DNA of 64,000 bases, taken from positions 62,001-126,000 of the forward strand of contig NZ_MDDS01000081.1 of the NCBI RefSeq assembly GCF_001721295.1, read 5' to 3'. Position numbers and translations under genes: made by a program. The DNA comes from Sphingomonas turrisvirgatae. GTDB lineage: Bacteria; Pseudomonadota; Alphaproteobacteria; Sphingomonadales; Sphingomonadaceae. Positions 41,656 through 49,200 of this stretch are shown piece after piece; position 1 is the stretch's first letter, and the number at the start of each line of letters is the position of its first letter. The notes under the pieces are model-generated. The model saw only the letters and a list, made by a program, of their open reading frames with translations. It was not told where the DNA came from and did not search any database.

Positions 41656-41946
41656 TTAGCGAACCTGCCCGCGACGCTTATTAATGCCTGCCACCAACTC
41701 TGCCCTAACGGCTACCCGCGTATCATCCCAGGTCTTTGCCATTGGCTGCTTTGCCATGAAGGCCCAGTGCCTGACCTGATACTCGGCAACCTTCGCCTCT
41801 TGCTCACAAAGCAGGAGGGCGGCGTCCGCTACGGCTTCCGCTGTGGCTTCATTGCCTTGTAATCGGCCGGAAGCATCTAGCAGGCAATCGAACCATACGC
41901 CCGTCGCTGGACTCTGGGCTGACAATGCAAGCGCAAGCAGGATCAT
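41656..41946 (-). CDS. small, probably exported, protein of unknown function
   Basis: The 96-residue frame begins with a short hydrophobic stretch (MILLALALSAQSPATG) that could be a signal peptide, followed by a helical, alanine- and glutamate-rich region with two Cys. It is the only reverse gene between the nuclease and the integrase. The opposite strand is also open over much of this interval (41566-41862) but looks less like a protein. Function unknown. Confidence 0.45.
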   Translation of the reverse strand: MILLALALSAQSPATGVWFDCLLDASGRLQGNEATAEAVADAALLLCEQEAKVAEYQVRHWAFMAKQPMAKTWDDTRVAVRAELVAGINKRRGQVR

Positions 41947-42058
41947 CCGCGAAGATTAGGCGGATACTTGCTCTTGTCCAGCTGCTTTCGCCCCGGCGCG
42001 CATCGGGGCACTATCTCTCTGATAATTGTGGACATGATCCACCGAAAACAAGGGAACA

Positions 42059-42358
42059 ATGACGTTTCATACCGTGAATACCTCTGCGCTTAACAGCGTG
42101 GAGGCCGAACAATACTTCACCGGCACCGATCGCCGGTACATGACGGGGCTACGCGCAACCCTGGAAATGCTGGGACTGCCCCTACCCGACTATGCCATGC
42201 GCCAGCCCGCAGGGCGGCGTCCTGCCAAGGCCGTCATGGCCGCTTATCAACTCGACAATCACAGCCAGCGTCACCCTGCCGGCTACCGTCCGCGCCGCGA
42301 GAATGCGTCGTCGGAAACCGTTGCGGCCGCACGCGCCAAATCCAACAGGAACCAATGA
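42059..42358 (+). CDS. hypothetical protein, first gene of the phage-like cluster
   Basis: This 99-residue basic protein has no recognised motif. It contains GTDRRYMTGLRATLEMLGLPLPDYAM and a proline/arginine-rich C-terminus. The preceding segment AAACAAGGGAACA serves as a weak ribosome binding site. The stop overlaps the next gene by 4 bases, and the next three genes follow in the same way, so this probably begins a single operon of virion-type genes. Confidence 0.6.
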   Translation: MTFHTVNTSALNSVEAEQYFTGTDRRYMTGLRATLEMLGLPLPDYAMRQPAGRRPAKAVMAAYQLDNHSQRHPAGYRPRRENASSETVAAARAKSNRNQ

Positions 42359-42864
42359 CAATCCGAACCTCAGACGAAATCCGCGATGACCTTGCTGTCC
42401 AAGGCAAGGCGCTGGCCCAGGCGAACGCGGACGCCGCTCTCCACGAAAGGCTTATTGCCGCTAAAGCGGAGGCCACACGGCTCCGCAAGGTTTGTGATGG
42501 TCTTACTGCCGAACTTAGCCAGGCGCAGGCCGCTGAGGCCAAGGCCGTCATCGCCAAGTTCGAGGCTGGAAACCGGAACTTCCGGGTCGAGCGCGTCCAA
42601 CACGACCAGCGCAAAGGCATAGCGCACGACCGCTTTGTCATCACATGGGAGCGCCTGTGCTATGACATGAACGCCCATGATAGCGTATGGCAGGACCAGA
42701 CCATTGATGGCTTCGCCGTACTTCCCGATGACGTGATGCAGTACATTCTCCGGCACAAGCCGCAGGTCATTCCCGCCGACATCCTTGCGCTCGCTCCGGA
42801 CGATCCGTTCGAGGCAATGGGCCGCTACCTGACTGGCAAGGCGCGGGGCTATTTTAAGGCATGA
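42355..42864 (+). CDS. hypothetical coiled-coil protein of the phage-like cluster
   Basis: The 169-residue protein has an N-terminal coiled-coil-like region (about residues 5-70, rich in Ala, Glu, Lys, Leu), then a compact domain RFVITWERLCYDMNAHDSVWQDQTIDGFAVLPDDVM and an acidic-proline linker. No family recognised. It overlaps both neighbours by 4 bases. Confidence 0.6.
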   Translation: MTIRTSDEIRDDLAVQGKALAQANADAALHERLIAAKAEATRLRKVCDGLTAELSQAQAAEAKAVIAKFEAGNRNFRVERVQHDQRKGIAHDRFVITWERLCYDMNAHDSVWQDQTIDGFAVLPDDVMQYILRHKPQVIPADILALAPDDPFEAMGRYLTGKARGYFKA

Positions 42865-43391
42865 CGGGCATACTCCCGTGGACGGTAACGCAATGCTGGG
42901 CATGGGCGGAGGTCAGCCCTCCCCTTGCTGATCTTGCTGGCGTTCCTGCTTACGATGCGGCGATCCGGCCAGAAACCTTGGATGGCTTGGCTGAACAAGC
43001 TGGCGATTGGGGACCGTTCGCACAACAGCTGGCAATTTGGTTTGCGGTCGAGGCGACTTGCGCCGACAACGATGCGCAGGCAGGCGTCCGCGCGCACTCG
43101 GACGAACTGACCGCAGCGGCCGGCTTCCCTGCCACCATCGGCACCCGCCCGGCCGCGCAGCCCGACGACGCGGCAGAGGTTGCCTTGGCGGAATACCGCA
43201 GATGGCGTTTGCAGGGGCAACCTTTGCTTATCGGCGGCATCGCCTGTGCATTGTCGGCGGTTCGGGCAGAGGCGAACGCCGCGCGCTGGCGGCGCGAAAG
43301 CAAGGGCACGGTCGGCCGTGACCTGATCGACCTGTTCGATGCAGGATTGACCCCGCGCAATGGCGCGACGCCGCCGCACTCCACGACCTGA
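42861..43391 (+). CDS. hypothetical protein of the phage-like cluster
   Basis: The 176-residue protein is acidic in the middle and Ala-rich, with ETLDGLAEQAGDWGPFAQQLAIWFAVEATCADNDAQAG as its most distinctive part and a basic helical end. Its position directly before the gp15-like gene is where T7-type phages carry gp14, but I see no similarity that would support that identification. Confidence 0.55.
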   Translation: MTGILPWTVTQCWAWAEVSPPLADLAGVPAYDAAIRPETLDGLAEQAGDWGPFAQQLAIWFAVEATCADNDAQAGVRAHSDELTAAAGFPATIGTRPAAQPDDAAEVALAEYRRWRLQGQPLLIGGIACALSAVRAEANAARWRRESKGTVGRDLIDLFDAGLTPRNGATPPHSTT

Positions 43392-43428
43392 TTACGAAGC
43401 GCCGCAGCGCGCATACGAAAGACACAAC

Positions 43429-43458
43429 ATGAATCAATTCGCAGGAGGTAACTCCTGA
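43429..43458 (+). promoter_or_regulatory. nine-codon mini-cistron carrying the ribosome binding site of the next gene
   Basis: A frame ATG-AAT-CAA-TTC-GCA-GGA-GGT-AAC-TCC-TGA runs from 43429 and stops on the TGATG that also holds the start of the 752-residue protein at 43458. It contains the perfect Shine-Dalgarno sequence GCAGGAGGT (43441-43449), 8 bases from that start. Translation of the mini-cistron is not established. Confidence 0.4.
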
Positions 43459-45716
43459 TGGCTACCGGCTACGATCGGCGGCAAGCATCGCGCGACACGT
43501 TCGCGTTCAAACCGGCTGCGGCAGGCCAGCAGCAGGCGCGGGCCTCCGGTCAAAGCCGGGGCGCGCAGCTCGTCGGCGGACAGTCCGTTGGCGAGGGCGT
43601 CGCGGCTGGCCCGCAGACGGACGCCGGCCCGGTCGCGGCTGGGCTGGGCCAGTTCGTCAAGCAGATCATGGAGCCGCACATCCAGCGGCGTCAGCAGGAG
43701 GAGTTCTTCAAGGGCTACACCCGCGCCCAAGAAGGCGTGGCGCTGGAGGAGATTACCACCTCGTCCAAGGGCCTGAACAAGGTTTTCGGCCCGACCGCCT
43801 ACGAGCAGGGCGCGCGGGTTTTTACGGCCCAAGGCGCAATCGCCACCTGGCAGCAGGGCCGCATGGCGGAAATGGATCAACTCAAACGGCTCCCGCCCGA
43901 CGAACTCGCCAAGGTGCTCGCCACCACCTCCCAGGAAATCATGACCGGCGACCCGTTCGCGGACCAGATTTTGCAGAAAGACCTGATCGAGGCAGGCGGG
44001 CCGCTGACGGCGCTTGTCGCCAAGGAGCGCTACACCTTCCTGCAAAGCGAGGCCGCGCGAACGTACGGCGAACTCGGCAGCAAGGCCGGTACGTCGCTCC
44101 AGCAGATCGCCACTGCGAACGCCCGGCTGACTGCACCCGATGACGCCACGACTACCGCGCTCGCGCAGCAGACGCAGGTGTTCCTCGGCACGATGGTCAA
44201 GCCCGAGGGCATGGACGACGAGACGTACCGCAAGTTCCTCTACAACTTCATGGCGGGCGCTATGGAGCGCGGCGACTTCTACGCCGTGTCGGCGCTGCGT
44301 CGGGCCGGCATCACCGCCGTGTTCGGCGACGACGAGAAGCTAAAGCTGGAGAACGCATACGAGCGCTACGGCAACCGCGTGCTCGGCAAGGCCGTCATGC
44401 AGCCAGAGTTCGCCGACCGGCTGCTCAAGCTCGACACGCGCATGAAGATGGCGGAAATCCAGACCGAGGGCGGCATCACGCCGATCGAGGCGGCGCAGGA
44501 GCTTGCGTCGATCAACGCGGAACTCAAGCGCGCCACAGGGATCGAGGACATCGACCTGTTCGACATGGAGGACATCCGCGGCGCGGCGGGCGATGTGGTC
44601 AAGGCCACGGTGTCCGCGTTCAAGCGCGCGCAGGACCGCCAGTGGCAGATCGCCGATCGCAACCAGCAGCGCCAATGGGACTTGGAGGACCAGGCCCGCG
44701 AGGATGCGCAGGAGACGGCCCAAGTCGGCGCTATGTGGGCGGCTGGCGCGGTCAACTCCGGCATCGCCGCTGGCATGAAGGCGGGCGACTTCGACGTGCT
44801 CGCCATCAACGATTACCGCGCCGGCAACTTCAAGAACATCGCCAATGCCTACGCCCGCGAGGGCTGGGTGTCCGGCCGCACCGGCAGCATGATGCGCGCC
44901 CGGATCACGAGCAGCCTCGGCCAGCAGTACACCAAGGAGTTCAAGGCGGGGCACGACGAATGGGCGGCGCTCTACAAGGCGAACCCGGCAGCGGCGAAGG
45001 CGTACTACGGCAATCTCCACCTGCCGATGCAGCGGTTCGACCAGCTGGTGAAGGGAGGCACCTCGCCGCAGATCGCCTTCGTGCGCAGCTTCGGCGATCC
45101 CGCCGTTTACTCCAAGGATCGCGTCCCGCCCGAGCGGCGGAAGGGCGTGCAAGAGGCAGCCGAGAAGGCCATCGCCGACACGCAGCCCTACACTCTGTTC
45201 GGCTACGGCATCACCGGCACGCCGCTCAATGAGAGCAGCAAGCGCGCCTTGGTCAACGCCGTGCGCGAGAACGCAGGTGTGGCCGTCAGCGCCGCGCCGG
45301 GCCTGTCCGATGACGCAGCAGTGCGCCAGGAGTTCAAGGCGCTCACGCAGTCCGGCCGCGCCGAAGTTTACGGCGCATGGGCCTGGACCGGCAACCCGGC
45401 AGGCACGACGCCGCTTTGGCGAATGCTGGGCGTCAAGCAGGGCGAGGCCGAGAAGATCATCGACTCGGCCATTGCGGGGGCGCTGCGCGCATCGGGCAGT
45501 AATCCCACGGACGGCATCGTTACGCGCATACAAGATACGCAGACGGGCAAGCCTGCCCTTGTGGTGCAGGGCACTGCCGATGGCGAGGATCGCATCGTCG
45601 TTATCCCGTACAGCAAGCTGGCGACTGCGGCCCGTGCCCGCGTCGAGGGCGAAGTCCGTGGCAACCAGCGCAAGCGCCGCGTGACGAACCCCAACCCGTA
45701 CATCCCAATGAACTAA
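43458..45716 (+). CDS. podovirus-like internal virion protein (T7 gp15-type candidate)
   Basis: The 752-residue protein has a Gln/Gly/Ala-rich N-terminus (about 1-60), then long helical segments with many aligned Lys/Glu/Gln residues, and a basic C-terminal tail (NQRKRRVTNPNPYIPMN). Its length, helical composition, position after small upstream genes, and a C-terminal segment like DRIVVIPYSKLATAARARVEG resemble the T7 gp15 internal core protein (about 747 residues), which forms part of the DNA-ejection conduit. There is no muramidase motif. It has an excellent ribosome binding site. The identification is by architecture, not by a run alignment. Confidence 0.5.
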   Translation: MATGYDRRQASRDTFAFKPAAAGQQQARASGQSRGAQLVGGQSVGEGVAAGPQTDAGPVAAGLGQFVKQIMEPHIQRRQQEEFFKGYTRAQEGVALEEITTSSKGLNKVFGPTAYEQGARVFTAQGAIATWQQGRMAEMDQLKRLPPDELAKVLATTSQEIMTGDPFADQILQKDLIEAGGPLTALVAKERYTFLQSEAARTYGELGSKAGTSLQQIATANARLTAPDDATTTALAQQTQVFLGTMVKPEGMDDETYRKFLYNFMAGAMERGDFYAVSALRRAGITAVFGDDEKLKLENAYERYGNRVLGKAVMQPEFADRLLKLDTRMKMAEIQTEGGITPIEAAQELASINAELKRATGIEDIDLFDMEDIRGAAGDVVKATVSAFKRAQDRQWQIADRNQQRQWDLEDQAREDAQETAQVGAMWAAGAVNSGIAAGMKAGDFDVLAINDYRAGNFKNIANAYAREGWVSGRTGSMMRARITSSLGQQYTKEFKAGHDEWAALYKANPAAAKAYYGNLHLPMQRFDQLVKGGTSPQIAFVRSFGDPAVYSKDRVPPERRKGVQEAAEKAIADTQPYTLFGYGITGTPLNESSKRALVNAVRENAGVAVSAAPGLSDDAAVRQEFKALTQSGRAEVYGAWAWTGNPAGTTPLWRMLGVKQGEAEKIIDSAIAGALRASGSNPTDGIVTRIQDTQTGKPALVVQGTADGEDRIVVIPYSKLATAARARVEGEVRGNQRKRRVTNPNPYIPMN

Positions 45717-45794
45717 GGAACATGAATGACGGACCCCAGGGGTTCCACCCGTCCCGGTAGCCGTTCCTCCACAGCAACGAACGAGGACAATTGA

Positions 45795-46295
45795 TTGGCT
45801 CGACAAGCCGCAATGACCAAATTTGTACGGCAGCAACTTCCCCAGGATCGGCACCTGCCGCCGTTCCGGCCTCTCCAAAAGGCCCCTCCCTACAGCCATC
45901 CCCGCCGCCCCCGCAGCTTTCACGAGTTGCGGGAACGGCTTGGCGAATACGGCCCCCTGGCAGTGCGAGCCGCTGAGTTGGCGGCGCTAGTCCGATGGAT
46001 ACATGACACCCCGGAAATGAGCGCACCCGCCGATGTGGCGATGCTGAGCGCCAAGCTCGCGATGGATGCTCTCTACGCAGCCGCAGGCTTGCCGCTGCCA
46101 ACGGGCAGGCCCCGGCTGGACCTTTTGCCGCGCCTGTCGCCCGAAAGTCAGGACGAAGCGCGCCGCGCTCTCCATGGGATCAGCGCCGAGTGGAATGCGG
46201 CCGGCCGCCCGTACCTCAATGGCGAACGTATCGCCAAAACCTACACCTACACAAAATCCTGCATGAACAAGAAAGAGCGGAATGACCGCATTTAA
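45795..46295 (+). CDS. hypothetical protein of the phage-like cluster
   Basis: This protein of about 166 residues starts either at TTG 45795, which has GAGG about 8 bases upstream, or at ATG 45813 (MTKFVRQQLPQD). It is basic and proline-rich at the N-terminus, then helical (FHELRERLGEYGPLAVRAAELAALVRWIHDTPEM). The last codons overlap the next gene by 14 bases. No family recognised. Confidence 0.5.
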   Translation: MARQAAMTKFVRQQLPQDRHLPPFRPLQKAPPYSHPRRPRSFHELRERLGEYGPLAVRAAELAALVRWIHDTPEMSAPADVAMLSAKLAMDALYAAAGLPLPTGRPRLDLLPRLSPESQDEARRALHGISAEWNAAGRPYLNGERIAKTYTYTKSCMNKKERNDRI

Positions 46296-46956
46296 TCCGA
46301 AGCAGCGCGCTCAGATCAACGCCGCGCTTTGCGTCGCGCACGAGGCGGGCAAAGATGTTGCGCCCATCCAGCGGCGCGCGCAGACCATCATGGCAACCGG
46401 GCATGACCCGTGGCGCGCATACAAGGCGGCGATCGGCGAGTTCGCCAAAGCCAATCCTGCGCTTCGCCCTGCAATGGCGCGGATCGACGCGCTGATCGAG
46501 GCGAGCGATGCGACCACCGTGGCGAAGTACGACAGCGCCCTGAGCACGTACATCCGCACGGGCGACGAAGCCGCAGTAGCCGGCCTTGAACCGATGATGC
46601 GGGCGGACATGACGGCGCTAGCCGTACGCAACGGCGAAATCTCCGCCGACGATGCCGCAGCGGGCCGCGTGAACTGGGCCGGCTTGGGCATGGGCTGGGA
46701 TGACGGGAAGCCGCAGCAGTTCGCGTTCGCCACACCTCCTCAGGGCACAGCTGAGCAACGCCCCGCCCCTGCCACTCAGGCCGGCCCGATCCCTCCAGCG
46801 CTGCCCCCAGGGGGGGCAGGCCGGGACGCGTGGAGCAATCAGCAGGGAGTTAGCGCCCGCCCGCGCGCATCAATCGAAAGCGACGGCCGTGCGGAGCGAG
46901 CTTGGGAGGGTGTCGCGGCCCCGTTGGCGGGACCGTTGCCAGCAACTTCAATATAG
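46282..46956 (+). CDS. hypothetical protein at the end of the phage-like cluster
   Basis: The 224-residue protein has a helical N-terminal part (about 1-130, including PKQRAQINAALCVAHEAGKDVAPIQRRAQTIMATG) and a long proline/glycine-rich C-terminal tail, like many virion accessory proteins. It overlaps the upstream gene and stops 17 bases before the convergent integrase stop. Function unknown. Confidence 0.55.
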   Translation: MTAFNPKQRAQINAALCVAHEAGKDVAPIQRRAQTIMATGHDPWRAYKAAIGEFAKANPALRPAMARIDALIEASDATTVAKYDSALSTYIRTGDEAAVAGLEPMMRADMTALAVRNGEISADDAAAGRVNWAGLGMGWDDGKPQQFAFATPPQGTAEQRPAPATQAGPIPPALPPGGAGRDAWSNQQGVSARPRASIESDGRAERAWEGVAAPLAGPLPATSI

Positions 46957-46973
46957 GCGGAAGGAGGGCCGGG

Positions 46974-48542
46974 TTAATCCTGGTCCTTCGCCGTCCAAGG
47001 CTCGATCGTCGTAAGTCCCGGAATGCGATACAGCGCCATCCCTGCCACGACCTGATGAGCCGGGTAGCCGCTGCCGTATTCGTCGGCAACGTCGCCTGGG
47101 CTGTGCCCCATAATCTGCCGCTGCACACCTTCCACAATGCCCGCGCCACGCGCGTACTGCTTGAACGTATGGCGGAAGGAATGAAACACCATCCGCCTGT
47201 CCGTCACCTTGCAGGTTCCCCGCAAATGGACGCTAAACCACTCGCCCCACTTAGCGGTGAGGCGTCCGTACACATTAGGGCGAAGTTGAAATAGGCGATC
47301 GGCTTTGCTCTCCCGCACGCTTTCCACAAACCGGATGAAACCTAGCCGCTCTAGCTCGGGGTGCACGGGGACGGAGCGCTCACTGGCGGCATTCTTGAGC
47401 TTTAGCTTATCGTCCGCTTCCTCTTTAATGTGGATGAACCACGATTGCTGCGGCTTTCCATCGGCGTCAGGATACGTCACGCGCTCCACGTCCGACGGGC
47501 GTAGCTGTCCAAGCTCCTCCATACGCGCTCCGGTGTAGAGCGCGAGCAGCGGCAACCAGAAAGAGGCCTCTCCCCTGCCCCCCGTCGGCCGCTCGCCATC
47601 TGTATATATCGCGCTAGCAAAGATGCGATTGAGCGAGGCTAGATCGAACTCACGCCGCCTATTCCTGGCTGCCTCAGCGTCTCTGATCGACACCCCCGCC
47701 GCCGCGTTTTCTTTGGCGTAGTCATTCTCGGACGCCCATTGGAGCAACGTTCGCAGCCGGCTCAATTTCATCTTGATGTTGGCGGCGGACTGCCCCTCCT
47801 GGACCAGCTTCGTCTTGAAGGTGAGCACATCCGCCCGCGTGATCGCGCCCACAGGCTTCCGGCCCGCCCGCTCATAGAACCATCGTGCAACGGCCCGGTG
47901 CGTGTCCACGCCCTTTTTGGCAACCTTTCGCTCTGCCGACCACAAGTCGACAATCTCGCCATCCAACATCACGCCGGACGTTTGTGCAGCTGGTGCCCGT
48001 GGCGATGCAGGAGCCTCCGTTGACGCGGCAGGCGACCCGTCCAGCGCGGCCCGCTGCACCTTCATTGAAGCCAGCCGATCGCGGAGGATGTCCCGATCGA
48101 ACTCGACTTCCTCGAACAGGTAGGCGACGGTGCGCTCCTCCGGTGTCATTTCAGCGGTTCGGCCACGCAGGCGGTTTCGCAGCGCTGCAATGGCGTCAGA
48201 TAGCTCCTCCCGCCGCGCCTCTTTCTCATCCGCCTCCCGCAGGCCGATTTCAGAGGCTACGCGGTCATGTTCTTCCCGCGCGGCCTCATAGGCTGCGGCC
48301 CGATCCGATCGAGCCTGCACGACGTCCTGTGGGGAAATTTGAGACATCCTGGCGCGGGCTTTGTCGAGCAGCCCGTCCGTTTCAATCGTATGGCGAGGAA
48401 TGAGGCGTTTGGCCTCGTCGCGATCCTTGGTGCGCAGACTCAGCATGAACTCGCTGCGACCGCCGAACGCGGGCCGCAGATCAGCCGGGATGACCCGCCG
48501 AAAATAGTAGGTCGAGCCGCGTTTCGCGAGGTGAGTACACAT
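46974..48542 (-). CDS. int: tyrosine recombinase (integrase) of the tRNA-Ala element
   Basis: This 522-residue phage-type integrase catalyses site-specific recombination between attP and the tRNA-Ala attB. The catalytic domain shows Arg340 in YTGARMEELGQL, His454-x-x-Arg457 in HSFRHTF, His480 in IMGHSPGDVADEY and the nucleophile Tyr489. A SAM-like core-binding domain (VHRAVARWFYERAG...KTKLVQEG) and an N-terminal DUF6538-like arm-binding region (MCTHLAKRGSTYYFRRVIP) precede it. It begins 91 bases downstream of tRNA-Ala on the same strand, with no visible terminator between, and is divided from the phage-like cluster only by a short convergent gap. Confidence 0.95.
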   Translation of the reverse strand: MCTHLAKRGSTYYFRRVIPADLRPAFGGRSEFMLSLRTKDRDEAKRLIPRHTIETDGLLDKARARMSQISPQDVVQARSDRAAAYEAAREEHDRVASEIGLREADEKEARREELSDAIAALRNRLRGRTAEMTPEERTVAYLFEEVEFDRDILRDRLASMKVQRAALDGSPAASTEAPASPRAPAAQTSGVMLDGEIVDLWSAERKVAKKGVDTHRAVARWFYERAGRKPVGAITRADVLTFKTKLVQEGQSAANIKMKLSRLRTLLQWASENDYAKENAAAGVSIRDAEAARNRRREFDLASLNRIFASAIYTDGERPTGGRGEASFWLPLLALYTGARMEELGQLRPSDVERVTYPDADGKPQQSWFIHIKEEADDKLKLKNAASERSVPVHPELERLGFIRFVESVRESKADRLFQLRPNVYGRLTAKWGEWFSVHLRGTCKVTDRRMVFHSFRHTFKQYARGAGIVEGVQRQIMGHSPGDVADEYGSGYPAHQVVAGMALYRIPGLTTIEPWTAKDQD

Positions 48543-48632
48543 GGCTTTCGCTCCTGCTACGTTTGTAACAGCCGCTCGTAAAAAGCCTAGGTTTTCTGCC
48601 GTTTTGCTGCGTTTTCAGCAGCTTGGAACGGA

Positions 48633-48656
48633 TGGTGGAGCCGAGGGGGATCGAAC
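48633..48656. repeat. attR: attR copy inside the tRNA-Ala gene
   Basis: This 24-bp copy is identical to 35838-35861 and forms the 3' end of the functional tRNA-Ala gene (reverse strand), spanning the CCA, acceptor strand and part of the T arm. Keeping the target tRNA intact is typical of tyrosine-integrase elements. Confidence 0.92.
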
Positions 48657-48708
48657 CCCTGACCTTCGCAATGCCATTGCGACGCTCTCCCAGCTGAGCT
48701 ACGGCCCC
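48633..48708 (-). tRNA. tRNA-Ala(GGC)
   Basis: Read on the reverse strand, the 76-base gene begins GGGGCCGTAGCTCAGCTGGG, with anticodon arm TCGCA-ATGGCAT-TGCGA (anticodon GGC), T arm GGGGTTCGATCCCC and an encoded CCA. It is intact and is the integration target of the adjacent element. Confidence 0.98.
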
Positions 48709-48726
48709 ATCCGTCCGGGAAGGCGG

Positions 48727-48754
48727 CGTTTAGCAGCCGCCGCGCGGTTTGCAA
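48727..48754 (-). promoter_or_regulatory. candidate promoter of tRNA-Ala
   Basis: On the reverse strand a -35-like TTGCAA (48749-48754) and a -10-like TAAACG (48727-48732) are 16 bases apart and would start transcription about 12 bases before the tRNA 5' end at 48708. Transcripts could continue into the integrase gene since the native terminator has been displaced. Confidence 0.4.
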
Positions 48755-48772
48755 TCCGCTTTCCCCGCTTTT

Positions 48773-49090
48773 TTAGCTTTCGTCTTCGTCATCGGCGGTA
48801 GCGACGCCCAGATCGTCGTCGCCGCCCAGATCGACATCGTCGTCCGGCGAGCCTTCCGCATCCTCATCGACGTCCAGATCGGCGTCAAGATCGGTGTCAG
48901 CGTCCTTCGTCTTGTCCACGTCGGCCTTCACCGCCTCGAACGGCAGCGGCTGCTTCGACTTCAGGATTGGCTCAGGCTCCCAGGCGAACGCACAGGCGAT
49001 GCAGGTGACCGGTTCGTCCTTGGTCAGATCATAGAAGCGCGTCGCGCATTTCGGGCAAGTCCGCTTCGTGCCCCATTCCGGCTTCACCAT
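48773..49090 (-). CDS. FYDLN-acid family protein (TIGR02300)
   Basis: The 105-residue protein has an N-terminal zinc-ribbon-like part with CPKC and CIAC around the defining FYDLTKDEP motif, and a long acidic tail consisting mostly of Asp/Glu from about residue 58. This matches the FYDLN-acid family, restricted to alphaproteobacteria and of unknown function. It lies between tRNA-Ala and aroA, a conserved alphaproteobacterial neighbourhood. Confidence 0.9.
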   Translation of the reverse strand: MVKPEWGTKRTCPKCATRFYDLTKDEPVTCIACAFAWEPEPILKSKQPLPFEAVKADVDKTKDADTDLDADLDVDEDAEGSPDDDVDLGGDDDLGVATADDEDES

Positions 49091-49200
49091 AGTGCCGCTC
49101 TAACCTTTGCTGCGATTTTCAAGGATGACGGGAATTTGCGTCCCCGCTGAAGTGGCGCGCGCCTTGCCATAGCGCAAGCCCCCTGTCAAAGCCGCGGCCG

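Larger units (their letters stand above)
35838..48656. mobile_element. integrative element in the 3' end of tRNA-Ala(GGC)
   Basis: A 12.8-kb segment is bounded by a 24-bp direct repeat, one copy being the 3' end of the intact tRNA-Ala gene. A tyrosine integrase gene lies 91 bases inside the tRNA end and reads away from it. The element also carries a serine resolvase with a res-like region, a nuclease and membrane protein pair, and a phage-like cluster. Base composition is visibly lower in GC at 35.9-38.8 kb than in the host. No capsid, terminase, portal, conjugation or replication gene was recognised. It fits a decayed podovirus-like prophage or a satellite-type element. Confidence 0.9.

Noticed and set aside
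41566..41862. Forward open frame of 98 codons
   Set aside because: It lies antisense to the reverse 96-residue frame, has no ribosome binding site and an unlikely composition. The reverse frame with its signal-like N-terminus is preferred, itself only weakly.
44340..45923. Long reverse open frame of 527 codons opposite the virion-type gene
   Set aside because: It is the mirror frame of a GC-rich gene, Arg/His/Leu-rich, with no protein-like motifs. The forward frame has a perfect ribosome binding site.
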